Made by a program: the position numbers and the translations under genes. Shown piece by piece: positions 1 through 7,788 of a stretch of 64,000 nucleotides of DNA. This DNA is from Nocardia yamanashiensis NBRC 100130 (GTDB taxonomy: Bacteria > Actinomycetota > Actinomycetes > Mycobacteriales > Mycobacteriaceae). The notes under the pieces were generated by a model, which saw nothing but the letters and a program-made list of their open reading frames with translations, was not told the origin of the DNA and did not search any database. The first letter of the stretch is position 1, and the number at the start of each line of letters is the position of its first letter. The stretch spans positions 203,737 to 267,736 of the forward strand of contig NZ_BDCD01000021.1 of NCBI RefSeq assembly GCF_001613325.1, given 5' to 3'.

Positions 1-138
1 CGGGGTGGCGAGCGCGAACAACGCGCCCAGCAGACCCGCGACTATGGCGATCGTCTTGGCGATCCGGAAGTCGCGCGGGGACGCGGGGGGAGTAGCCGGT
101 TGCGGCGGCTTCGTCAGCACTGCGGAGGCGTCGGACAC
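1..138 (-). CDS. emb: Second Emb-type arabinosyltransferase, N-terminus only
   Basis: Only the first 46 codons are inside the window; the gene continues past the left edge. The GTG start at 138 opens a proline- and alanine-rich cytoplasmic tail followed by a first membrane helix (IAKTIAIVAGLLGALFA) and an ATP motif. This matches the start of the complete Emb protein just upstream, which has VSGLLGFLLAVITPILP at the same place. Emb proteins transfer arabinofuranose from decaprenyl-phosphoryl-arabinose onto arabinan outside the membrane. A tandem emb pair is expected from mycobacterial embCAB. A 112-bp gap with a hairpin separates the two genes, so this copy may be expressed differently. Which of A, B or C it is cannot be told from this fragment. 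Confidence 0.85.
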   Translation of the reverse strand, partial: MSDASAVLTKPPQPATPPASPRDFRIAKTIAIVAGLLGALFALATP

Positions 139-190
139 GGTTGCTGATCGTATAGCCCCCAGCCCTCAGTGGCGCTGTTCACTACGGCGA

Positions 191-220
191 CGCGGCACGC
201 ATACCGAGATGCGTGCCGCG
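191..220. terminator. Hairpin between the two emb genes
   Basis: A perfect 12-bp inverted repeat (191-202 with 209-220, arm CGCGGCACGCAT) surrounds a 6-nt loop. It lies in the 112-bp gap between the stop of the first emb gene and the start of the second. No T-run follows, so it may be a partial terminator, an attenuator or an RNA-stability element. Confidence 0.5.
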
Positions 221-250
221 CCGCCGGGGAAACCAAAGGTCGGACTGCGG

Positions 251-3200
251 TTACCTGGCTCGGATCGGCGCGTCCTTGGCCAGGCCCGATCGGGTCTCCA
301 CCGTCACCTCCAGCTGTGCCGCCGGGGCCTGGACCCACGGCGTGAACTGTTCCAGCGATCCCCAGTCCCGGCCCCAGTCGTCGTTCAGATAGGACGGAAT
401 GGTCTTGGACCGCAACAGCAGCCCGGTCCACCCCAGCGGTCCGCCGCCGATATCGTCCTGCCAGGCGTTGGAGGCGTCGGCCCCGACCCGGTCGGGCAGG
501 ATCCGCCAGTCCGGCACTTCGGCGACCCCGTCCTTGTGGTCGAACGGCCGCTGGCACGGGAACGCCAGCCCCACATGCCAGTCCTCCAGCACCGGGGCCT
601 GATCGCCGACAAGGGAATTCAGCGTCTTCAGCTGCGGCAGGCGCGGCGGCGTGACGGCCAGCCATTGGCGCGGGGTGATGTCGGCGTCATTGGCCACCAG
701 GCGAACCGAGTTGGCCCCCACCGGAATCTGGTCCAAGGGCACCCGCAGGTTCCGCCAGGACGGATTCGGGCCGATATCGATGGGCCGGATCCGCCCGACG
801 TCCTTCATGTTCCCGTCGGCGTCCCGCGTCCCGTATTCGACGAACAGATCCTGTCCATAGGTCTGGACGCCGTCCTTGTTGAACGATTTGATCCGCCCGG
901 CCGCCGTCACCACCAGCACCTTGTAGGCGGGGTCGTTGCGCACGCTGTCGCTCAGATCCATCCGGTACCACTGGGTGGTGAGCGTGGCGACCTTCTGTTC
1001 TTCGTCGGTGTAGCTGCCCAGCACCGGCGTGGTGGCGGGGTTCAGCCCGAACGGCAGTGCCACGCTCGACCCGTTGATGCCGGTCTGCTCGGTGGTCCCA
1101 CCGCCGGTGCCCGCCCCGGTGGTGTTGGTGGTCTTGTTCTTGGAGTCCTCGTTCACCGAATTGGCGCTGCCGGTGGTGGTTTCCTCGGCGTCGGCGGTGA
1201 GGTCGGCGGCGACGCCGTCGGGGGTGAAGCCGGTGTTCTCGGCGGACAGCCCGTCCGCGTCGGACCCGGTCCACGGATGCAGCAGCGACTGTTCGGTATT
1301 GGTCTCCACCAGCACGTCGTCGGCGAGACCGCACGAATCCCCGCCCAGCGACTTGATATTCGACTTGGCGATGGAATACGCCGGGTACTGCGTCACGGCC
1401 GCCTTGGCCAGCGACAGCACCTCGAACAGCACCAGCACCGCCGCCGCGATGGTGAGCGGCATGGTGGCGAATTTGTCGAACTTGCGTGGCGCGGTGGCCT
1501 TCGCATACGGCTCGCGATAGTGCTGCCACAGCGCGAACAGCAGGCTCAGCACCGCCAGCCCGAGGAACAGCGTGGAGAAGCCCTTGCCCGCCACCAGCGG
1601 GGCCTTGTCGTAGAACGGCACGCCGTAGCTGGAGACGTACCACCAGCCGTTGGACCCGGTGAAGGTGATAGCCAGCAGGAAGAACACGGCCGCCGTGAAC
1701 AATGTCCGATTTCGTGGCGAGCGAATCCCGTTGACGCCCACCGCGACCGCCGCCAGCGCCGCCACCGAACCGGCGAGTCCCGCGTACACGCCGAAGTGGT
1801 GCGTCCACTTGGTGGGCGTGAACATCATGAGGAACAGCGACATGAACACGATGCCGAGAATGCGCGCCGACGGCCCGCGCGAGGTGCCCGGAATGCGGCC
1901 GTTCTTGCGCAGCATGACCATGACGCATACGCCCAGGCACAGCAGCATGGCGAGAATGCCGAAGCGGCGGGCCAGGGAGCCGTCGGGGGAGAGCGAGAGC
2001 AGCGCGTCCCAGCGGGTGCGTTCGTCGAACCAGGCGACGTTCGGCCCGACCAGGGTGCGGACGCGGGTGGCCTCCATGACCGAGGCCAGGGTCTGGTCGG
2101 CGAAGACGACCACGATGACCAGGGTGCCGGCGGCGATGCCCGGGGCGAGCAGCGCGCCGTAGCGCAGCACGGCCGAACCCGGTCCGGTCTTGGCGCGCTT
2201 CAGGATCACCTGGAGCACCGGACGCGAGCCGGCGACCAGGGCCGCGATACAGATCAATCCGGTCGGCCCGGCGGCCAGTGAGAAGGCCGCGATCAGCACG
2301 CCCGTCGCCGCCGGGAGCAGGCGGCCGGTCGCGATCGCGCGTTCCATGCAGCACCAGGTCAGCAGTGCGCCCGCCGCGATCAGCGGTTCCGGCCGCAGGC
2401 CGTTGTCGTAGGGCAGCCAGGCCGCCAGGAACACCAGCGCCGCCGTCCAGATCGCCACATTGTCGCGGCGCACCCGGGCGCCCAGGCGCGGCAGCACTTC
2501 CCGGCTGATCACCAGCCAGCAGGTGATGCCGGCCAGCAGCGCGGGCAGCCGCATCCACGGGCTGGCATCGCTGATCCGGGTCATCCAGGCGAGCACCTCG
2601 TACGGCCAGCCGAACGGGGCCTCCGCGACGCCGAACCAGCGGTAGTAGTTGGCCATGTACCCCGAATCCTTCGAGGCCCGGGCCATATTCAGGATGTAGC
2701 CGTCATCGGAGGTGTTGGCGCCGATGAAATGCCAGACCACCAGCGTGCCCAGCACCGTCACATCGGCCAGGCTGATCCGCCACCAGTGCGCGGGCAGGAA
2801 GCGCCGGGCGCGTCGCCGGTCGGTGGTGTCCATCAGGTGCAGCGCGAGCAGCGCGTTCAGCGTGAACGCCACCGCGCCGATGATGGCCAGCCGCTTCAAC
2901 CACGAAGGCGTGGTGCTGAATCGGGCATCGATGTCGATCCGCGCGTGCGCCTCGCGGATCTGCTGCCGATCCAGATCGGTGAACACCCCGACCACCTGCG
3001 GCCGGCTGTCGCCCGCCACCTCCCCGATGACGGCATCGGGCTCACCCGCGACCCCGGCCGCCTCGACCCGGGTGCGCGCCGAATCCGAGGTGATCGAAAG
3101 CCACGCGCCGTCCTGCATCTTCGCCGTCGGCACCGACAGCAGCGGAATATTGCGCACCAGCACCGAGACGACCCGCCCCTGCTTGGGATCGTCCTCGAGC

Positions 3201-3517
3201 TTGACCACCAGCCCCTTGTCGATGGCCTTGCCGGAAGCGGCGGGCACCGTCGAGAACACCGTCGTGCTCTTCGCCGGATCCGTCCCCGCCCACATCGAAC
3301 CGGGCAGCCGAACCTCCAGGTCCAGCGGCACATAAGACACCAGCGGCGCCTCCACACTGGCCGAATCCCCCTGCGGCCAGGTCAAGACCGGCCGATCCTG
3401 CTCGACCGGCAGAATCGGCGTGATCACCGCCAGCAGGAATCCGAGAAGCCCGGATACCAGGGCGATGAAGCGGAGTCGGTGAAACGCTCGGGTGTCTTCG
3501 CGCACGAGCACCGACAC
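251..3517 (-). CDS. emb: Arabinosyltransferase of the EmbA/B/C family
   Basis: Predicted 1088-residue GT-C membrane arabinosyltransferase that polymerises arabinan of arabinogalactan (and/or lipoarabinomannan) from decaprenyl-phosphoryl-arabinose; the family is the ethambutol target. The GTG at 3517 is chosen because GGAGAGG lies 7 nt upstream and the first helix then begins near residue 16. The catalytic loop reads SDDGYILNMAR, with the Asp pair at residues 271-272. The GYM motif at 286-288 keeps Met where M. tuberculosis EmbB has Met306, whose replacement gives ethambutol resistance. Multiple helices follow, then a C-terminal carbohydrate-binding-like domain with a Ser/Thr/Gly-rich linker (about residues 780-830). 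The loop sequence looks closer to EmbC/EmbB than EmbA, but the paralogue is not assigned. It is first in a tandem emb pair and divergent from a Ser/Thr kinase gene. Confidence 0.93.
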   Translation of the reverse strand: MSVLVREDTRAFHRLRFIALVSGLLGFLLAVITPILPVEQDRPVLTWPQGDSASVEAPLVSYVPLDLEVRLPGSMWAGTDPAKSTTVFSTVPAASGKAIDKGLVVKLEDDPKQGRVVSVLVRNIPLLSVPTAKMQDGAWLSITSDSARTRVEAAGVAGEPDAVIGEVAGDSRPQVVGVFTDLDRQQIREAHARIDIDARFSTTPSWLKRLAIIGAVAFTLNALLALHLMDTTDRRRARRFLPAHWWRISLADVTVLGTLVVWHFIGANTSDDGYILNMARASKDSGYMANYYRWFGVAEAPFGWPYEVLAWMTRISDASPWMRLPALLAGITCWLVISREVLPRLGARVRRDNVAIWTAALVFLAAWLPYDNGLRPEPLIAAGALLTWCCMERAIATGRLLPAATGVLIAAFSLAAGPTGLICIAALVAGSRPVLQVILKRAKTGPGSAVLRYGALLAPGIAAGTLVIVVVFADQTLASVMEATRVRTLVGPNVAWFDERTRWDALLSLSPDGSLARRFGILAMLLCLGVCVMVMLRKNGRIPGTSRGPSARILGIVFMSLFLMMFTPTKWTHHFGVYAGLAGSVAALAAVAVGVNGIRSPRNRTLFTAAVFFLLAITFTGSNGWWYVSSYGVPFYDKAPLVAGKGFSTLFLGLAVLSLLFALWQHYREPYAKATAPRKFDKFATMPLTIAAAVLVLFEVLSLAKAAVTQYPAYSIAKSNIKSLGGDSCGLADDVLVETNTEQSLLHPWTGSDADGLSAENTGFTPDGVAADLTADAEETTTGSANSVNEDSKNKTTNTTGAGTGGGTTEQTGINGSSVALPFGLNPATTPVLGSYTDEEQKVATLTTQWYRMDLSDSVRNDPAYKVLVVTAAGRIKSFNKDGVQTYGQDLFVEYGTRDADGNMKDVGRIRPIDIGPNPSWRNLRVPLDQIPVGANSVRLVANDADITPRQWLAVTPPRLPQLKTLNSLVGDQAPVLEDWHVGLAFPCQRPFDHKDGVAEVPDWRILPDRVGADASNAWQDDIGGGPLGWTGLLLRSKTIPSYLNDDWGRDWGSLEQFTPWVQAPAAQLEVTVETRSGLAKDAPIRAR

Positions 3518-3803
3518 TAATCCGCCTCTCCGCGACTCTTGCGCACGGCCGGGTGGCGTGGCCGGTTTCGCACGCGTGCCTGCGTTTTCGCGCGACGCCG
3601 ATTTCGGGCGTACCCGGTGAGTTACCCGCATCTCACGAGATCAGTTGTCCAGCTGGGTCCGAATCCCTGCCGGGGGTTCGGGGGCTGCCCCCGAGCTTTC
3701 CTTCCCGTTCTGCAGACGGGCGGTGGCCGTCCCGGCGGATGTCCGTCAGGATGGTTGGTATCCGTACTGGGCGAGGGGCCGGGCCGGAAGACGAAGAGGA
3801 ACC
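3518..3803. promoter_or_regulatory. Divergent emb/kinase promoter region with motif shared with wzm
   Basis: This 286-bp intergenic region must carry promoters for emb (leftwards) and the kinase (rightwards). Positions 3602-3649 hold a motif that recurs at 48550-48597 upstream of wzm. Read towards emb it contains GGGTAACTC and then GGGTACGCCC 11 bp apart, with a conserved GACAACTGAT block ahead. The kinase has GAAGAGGA 3 nt before its ATG. No experimentally known operator is claimed. Confidence 0.55.
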
Positions 3804-5693
3804 ATGACCGAGCTGCGTCCCGGCGAAGTTATTGCCGGGTATGTGATTCAGCGGCGGATTGGTGCCGGGGGTTCGGGCGTCGTGTATGCGGCGCGGCATC
3901 CACGCCTGCCGAGGCTAACCGCGTTGAAGATCTTGAAACGCGATGAATACACAGGTCAAGAGGCTGTGTGGCGTCGCTTCGAGCGCGAGGCGGAGATCGC
4001 CGCGCACTTCGACCATCCGAATATCGTGCAGATCTTCGACCGGGGGGTCGCCGAGGATCAGCTGTGGATATCCATGCAGTACATCGACGGGGTGGATGCC
4101 GCTGACCTGCACGGGATTTCGGCAGACCGGGCGCTGCGGATCGGAGGTGAGATAGCGGGCGCGCTGGACTACGCGCACGGCAAAGGCGTCCTGCATCGCG
4201 ATGTGAAACCGTCCAACATCCTTGTGGCGGAACCGGACAGCGGTCGGCCGGAGCGGGCCTTGCTCACCGACTTCGGCATCGCCCGCCTGCGCGACGAGAC
4301 CACCAAGCTCACCCAGACCGGAAATATCTCCGCCACTTTCGCTTTCGCGTCCCCGGAGCAGGTGTCGGGTAAGCCGGTCGGACCGCGCTCGGACCAATAC
4401 TCCTTGGCCTGCACGCTTTTCGTGCTGCTGACCGACCACCGGCCGTTCAAGGCGGACAACCCGCTGAGCTGGGTGCACGCGCACACGCAGGAAGATCCGT
4501 TGCGTGTCAGCGAAGTTCGCCCCGAGCTACCCAGTTCCCTGGACCCCATCCTGGCCCGCGCCATGGCGAAGGACCCGGAGGACCGCTATCCCACCTGCGT
4601 GGAATTCACCGACGCCGCCCTGGCCGCCTACTACTCCGATCCGGCGGTCGCGGTCACCGCACCCGCCCGCTTCATTCCACCCACACCCTCGCGCCCCGGC
4701 TCGGCCTGGTCCATCGGCGGCAGCCGGAAACCGCGCTGGCAGCGCCTGTTCCGCAGTCGCGCGCTCATCCCCGTCGTCGCGGCGGCGGTCATCGCGGCCG
4801 GTGTCGGCATCGCGCTCGCCCAGCGCGACACCACGAGCACCCCCGCCGGCGGGGCCGTCCCCGAAAAGTTCCTCGGCACCTGGCTGGCCACCGAAGGCCA
4901 GACCAACTACCGCCTGACGGTCCAGCAGGGCAAACCCCAGGACTCCATCATGTCCAGCATCGTGGACGGCGTACTCCCCAACGGTTCCCCGTTCCACTGC
5001 GAGTTCGCCGCGCCCCTGGATCAGGTCCCGTCGGAAGGCGACCGCGTCCTCATCGGCCAATCGCAGATCGTCACCCGCGAACCGGCGAACGCCTGCCGCG
5101 CCAACGCCCCCACCACCCTCAACTTCCTGTCCGACGGCCGCCTCAGCCGCAAAACCGATGTGAGCGGGCTGATCACGTACACCCACGCCGAGGACGTCGC
5201 CAAGTCCTGGGGCGACCACGACGCCATCGCCCAGGCCTTCCCCAGCCTGGTCGGCCAGCTCTCCGCGGCGGGCCGCTCGGTCGGCTGGCAGGGCGCGACC
5301 TGTCAGAAACGCGATCCCGCCACCACGGAGGCCCCCGCGACCCAGGGCTCCCGCCGCGTCGTCTGCAATGCCGACGACAACAGCGGCCAAATGCGTTACG
5401 ACCTCTACGATTTCGGCACTCGGCCGGGAAGATCCGTCGCGGACCTGTTTTTCAACGGCAACGCCGCCACTCAGACACGCACCCATCCCGACGTGGCGGG
5501 CGAACTGACCCTCACCACCACCCCGGCGGTCAACCCGGCCACCGACCAGGACAACGAAGCCCGCCGCATCTACACCGCCGTCACCTTCCCGGACGGCGAT
5601 CCACGTTCCCGCTTCGTGGTACTGCTCCGCTGGCCCGGCCACACCATCGACAGCGTCCTCACCGACTGGCTGGCCCGTGCCCCGCTGAAATAG
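3804..5693 (+). CDS. Transmembrane Ser/Thr protein kinase (PknB-like catalytic domain)
   Basis: Predicted 629-residue receptor-type kinase. The catalytic domain spans roughly residues 10-275: glycine loop GAGGSGVVY (20-28), ATP-anchoring Lys42 in ALKILK, HRDVKPSN with catalytic Asp133, DFG at 156-158 and SPE (183-185) in place of APE. A proline-rich juxtamembrane stretch leads to one helix at about 320-340, then a roughly 290-residue extracellular domain with four or more cysteines. That domain has no PASTA repeats and I do not recognise it. ATG 3804 is chosen because GAGGA precedes it and the kinase fold starts at once. In mycobacteria the kinase PknH controls embCAB through EmbR; placement of this gene beside emb suggests a cell-wall link, but no target is visible. 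Confidence 0.92.
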   Translation: MTELRPGEVIAGYVIQRRIGAGGSGVVYAARHPRLPRLTALKILKRDEYTGQEAVWRRFEREAEIAAHFDHPNIVQIFDRGVAEDQLWISMQYIDGVDAADLHGISADRALRIGGEIAGALDYAHGKGVLHRDVKPSNILVAEPDSGRPERALLTDFGIARLRDETTKLTQTGNISATFAFASPEQVSGKPVGPRSDQYSLACTLFVLLTDHRPFKADNPLSWVHAHTQEDPLRVSEVRPELPSSLDPILARAMAKDPEDRYPTCVEFTDAALAAYYSDPAVAVTAPARFIPPTPSRPGSAWSIGGSRKPRWQRLFRSRALIPVVAAAVIAAGVGIALAQRDTTSTPAGGAVPEKFLGTWLATEGQTNYRLTVQQGKPQDSIMSSIVDGVLPNGSPFHCEFAAPLDQVPSEGDRVLIGQSQIVTREPANACRANAPTTLNFLSDGRLSRKTDVSGLITYTHAEDVAKSWGDHDAIAQAFPSLVGQLSAAGRSVGWQGATCQKRDPATTEAPATQGSRRVVCNADDNSGQMRYDLYDFGTRPGRSVADLFFNGNAATQTRTHPDVAGELTLTTTPAVNPATDQDNEARRIYTAVTFPDGDPRSRFVVLLRWPGHTIDSVLTDWLARAPLK

Positions 5694-5750
5694 CGAGTGG
5701 CACATGACCGTGGGCCGCGACGGCGTGTCGCCACGGTCATGTGCCACTCG
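5694..5750. terminator. Perfect 20-bp stem between convergent genes
   Basis: Positions 5694-5713 and 5731-5750 are exact inverse complements over 20 bp (arm begins CGAGTGGCACATG). The 17-nt loop can form a further 4-bp stem. It begins directly after the kinase stop and ends 5 bp before the stop of the converging membrane-protein gene, so it probably serves both strands. Confidence 0.8.
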
Positions 5751-5755
5751 ACCGT

Positions 5756-7621
5756 CTAGATCTGCCCGCGCACGTCCCACACCCATACGCCGTCAACGTA
5801 TTTGGCGGGGAAGCCGAGCAGTTGGTCGACGGTGAGCCGCAGCGTGTCGCGGTTGTCGGTGGGCGGCAGCACCACCACGTCGGCCCGCCAGTACCGCAGA
5901 TCGGCCCACGCCTGATCCTTGGCGGCCTGGTCGATCACCGGCACCCGATTGGCCTGTTGCGCCTTGATGAGCAGGCTGGCGGTCGGCCGGTCGTCCGGAC
6001 CGTAGCGCCCCTTCTTGTCCACCCCCGTCGGCCCGACGAAATACCCTCCGGCCAGCGGGAACTGGAAGTCGGCGTCGGCCTGCCAGCGCAGCGCCCGCGC
6101 GTCCGGCGGGGTGGGCGGCGGCGCGATGACCACCGATCCGCCCGAAACGTATTGCCGCACCGTGCCGTCGGCGAAGAAGTCCGGGGTGGGCGCGCGCTGC
6201 ACCACCGGCAGAATCGTCGGCGTGATGGTGAGCAGCGTGAACGCCAGCGCGGCGAACCACGCCAGCGGCCGCCAGTCCGTGGCGGAGGCCCGCCAGTACT
6301 CCAGCGCCCGCTGCGTCGCCACCGCCAGGATCAGCGCGATGGCCGGGATGGCCGCCATGGTGAACCGCGACTCCAGCACCGAATTCAGCAGCGGCACCTC
6401 TTCCAGCCACTTCCACGGCAGCGCGAACTTCGTATCGTGCCGGCCGATCATGAGCGTGGAGCCCAGCGACAGCACCGTGAAGAACACGATCACCACGGCG
6501 GCGGCCCGCACCACGCGTACACGCCACATCAGCACGGTGGTGACCAGCAGCACCAGCAGCAGCGGCCAGCCGAAGTAGGAGTTCTCCTCGGTGGCGTTGA
6601 TGCTCACGTTCTGGCCGTGCGAGACCAGCCCGCCGAGGGATTCGGACGGGAACTGGAACAGCGCCTTGAGATCGTTGCCCATCGGGCCGTGGTCGATGGA
6701 ACGGTAGGACTGCGGCCCGAAGAACTGCCACCACAGCGGAATCTCGGTGAACGCGATGGTGATCAGCGCCGCCAGCAGCACGGTCGGGGTGATGGTGCGC
6801 AGCGCGCGCAGCCCGGCGCGCGGGGCGTGCAGGTAGTAGACGATCGCGAACAGGCCGAAGGCGAGCGCGAAGATGAGCAGCGGTTCCTCGCCCAGCGCGA
6901 TCTGCAGGGCGACCAGCAGGCCCAGGATGAAGGCATCGCGATTGCGCCGCGCCTTACGCCGTTCGGGGGTCGTGCCCGCGCGCTTGGCCATCCGGATGAC
7001 CTGGAGCGCGATCAGCGGCAACAGCATCAGCACCACGAAGTTGGGGTGCGCGTTGGCGTGCGAGATCATGGCCGGCGCGAACCCGCAGAACAGGCCGCCG
7101 ATGGCCGCCGCGAACCTCGACTGCACGACCTCGCGGGAGAACAGCCAGTACCAGGCGAAGGCGGTGCCGAACAGGCCGAGGGTGAGCACCAGCACGAAGG
7201 TGACGGTCGGGCCGAACAGCAGGGTGACGGGGGTGAGCGGCACGCCGACCCCGAACATGGCGGTATTGGCCATCATGTTCACGCCGTCGGGATAGTTCTG
7301 CAGGACGGTGCCGAGCGGGTTCTCCAGGTGCGCGATGCGGTGCGCGGTGACGGCGAAGAACCATTCCCACATGGTCTGGTCCTGGCCGCTCTTGATGAGA
7401 TAGCCGCGGTCGGTGTGCAGCCACTGGCCGGACAGCACCAGCACGGCCAGCGACAGATAGCCGGTGGCGATGATCAGGTCGGTTCTGGCGCTCCGGACGC
7501 GCCGAAGCACCCGCTGCGGCGTGTTGAGCCGTGGGGGTGAGGTTTCCGTTGTTATGGTTCGATCGAGAACCTTTACCGCCGAGTCGGTTTCGACGCGGTC
7601 GGCCTCCCACCCCTGTGTCAC
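5756..7621 (-). CDS. Polytopic membrane protein, probable GT-C glycosyltransferase
   Basis: 621 residues with about 11-13 hydrophobic helices after a 45-residue cytoplasmic tail, and a C-terminal soluble domain (about residues 465-621). The first large loop contains GQDQTMWEWFF and NYPDGVNMMAN, the place where GT-C enzymes carry acidic catalytic residues. This layout resembles lipid-phosphate-sugar-dependent glycosyltransferases, but I cannot assign a named family. GTG 7621 is supported by AAGGAG 7 nt upstream. It lies between aftA and emb on their strand, a position with no counterpart in the M. tuberculosis aftA-embC junction. A role in decorating arabinogalactan or a lipoglycan is inferred from location only. 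Confidence 0.75.
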   Translation of the reverse strand: MTQGWEADRVETDSAVKVLDRTITTETSPPRLNTPQRVLRRVRSARTDLIIATGYLSLAVLVLSGQWLHTDRGYLIKSGQDQTMWEWFFAVTAHRIAHLENPLGTVLQNYPDGVNMMANTAMFGVGVPLTPVTLLFGPTVTFVLVLTLGLFGTAFAWYWLFSREVVQSRFAAAIGGLFCGFAPAMISHANAHPNFVVLMLLPLIALQVIRMAKRAGTTPERRKARRNRDAFILGLLVALQIALGEEPLLIFALAFGLFAIVYYLHAPRAGLRALRTITPTVLLAALITIAFTEIPLWWQFFGPQSYRSIDHGPMGNDLKALFQFPSESLGGLVSHGQNVSINATEENSYFGWPLLLVLLVTTVLMWRVRVVRAAAVVIVFFTVLSLGSTLMIGRHDTKFALPWKWLEEVPLLNSVLESRFTMAAIPAIALILAVATQRALEYWRASATDWRPLAWFAALAFTLLTITPTILPVVQRAPTPDFFADGTVRQYVSGGSVVIAPPPTPPDARALRWQADADFQFPLAGGYFVGPTGVDKKGRYGPDDRPTASLLIKAQQANRVPVIDQAAKDQAWADLRYWRADVVVLPPTDNRDTLRLTVDQLLGFPAKYVDGVWVWDVRGQI

Positions 7622-7696
7622 AAATAACTCCTTGCCGTTACAACCAGCGGCCCACGCTACCGGGTTCCACTGAGATTGCGCTGGTAAGTGTCTGAG

Positions 7697-7753
7697 TTAT
7701 CCACAGAAACTTGCACTTATCCCCAGAAATCGACCGAAATCTGGGGATAAGTG
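7697..7753. repeat. Cluster of DnaA-box-like 9-mers with a 14-bp inverted repeat
   Basis: The gap downstream of aftA contains TTATCCACA at 7697-7705, TTATCCCCA at 7717-7725, and the reverse complement of the latter at 7742-7750. The last two lie inside a perfect 14-bp inverted repeat (7714-7727 with 7740-7753, 12-nt loop). TTATCCACA is the classical DnaA box. The hairpin could simply terminate aftA; the DnaA resemblance is noted separately. Confidence 0.55.
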
Positions 7754-7788
7754 ATCCTTGTCTCGTTATCTCGTCGAGACTTTCGTGT

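Noticed and set aside
5..2281. Long plus-strand open frame of 758 codons across emb
   Set aside because: Arginine-, histidine- and glutamine-rich translation typical of the antisense of a GC-rich gene; the minus strand encodes a clear Emb protein.
7697..7753. Chromosome origin suggested by DnaA-box-like sites
   Set aside because: No dnaA, dnaN, gyrB or rpmH nearby and only three boxes, so an origin is not supported; only a possible binding cluster is reported.
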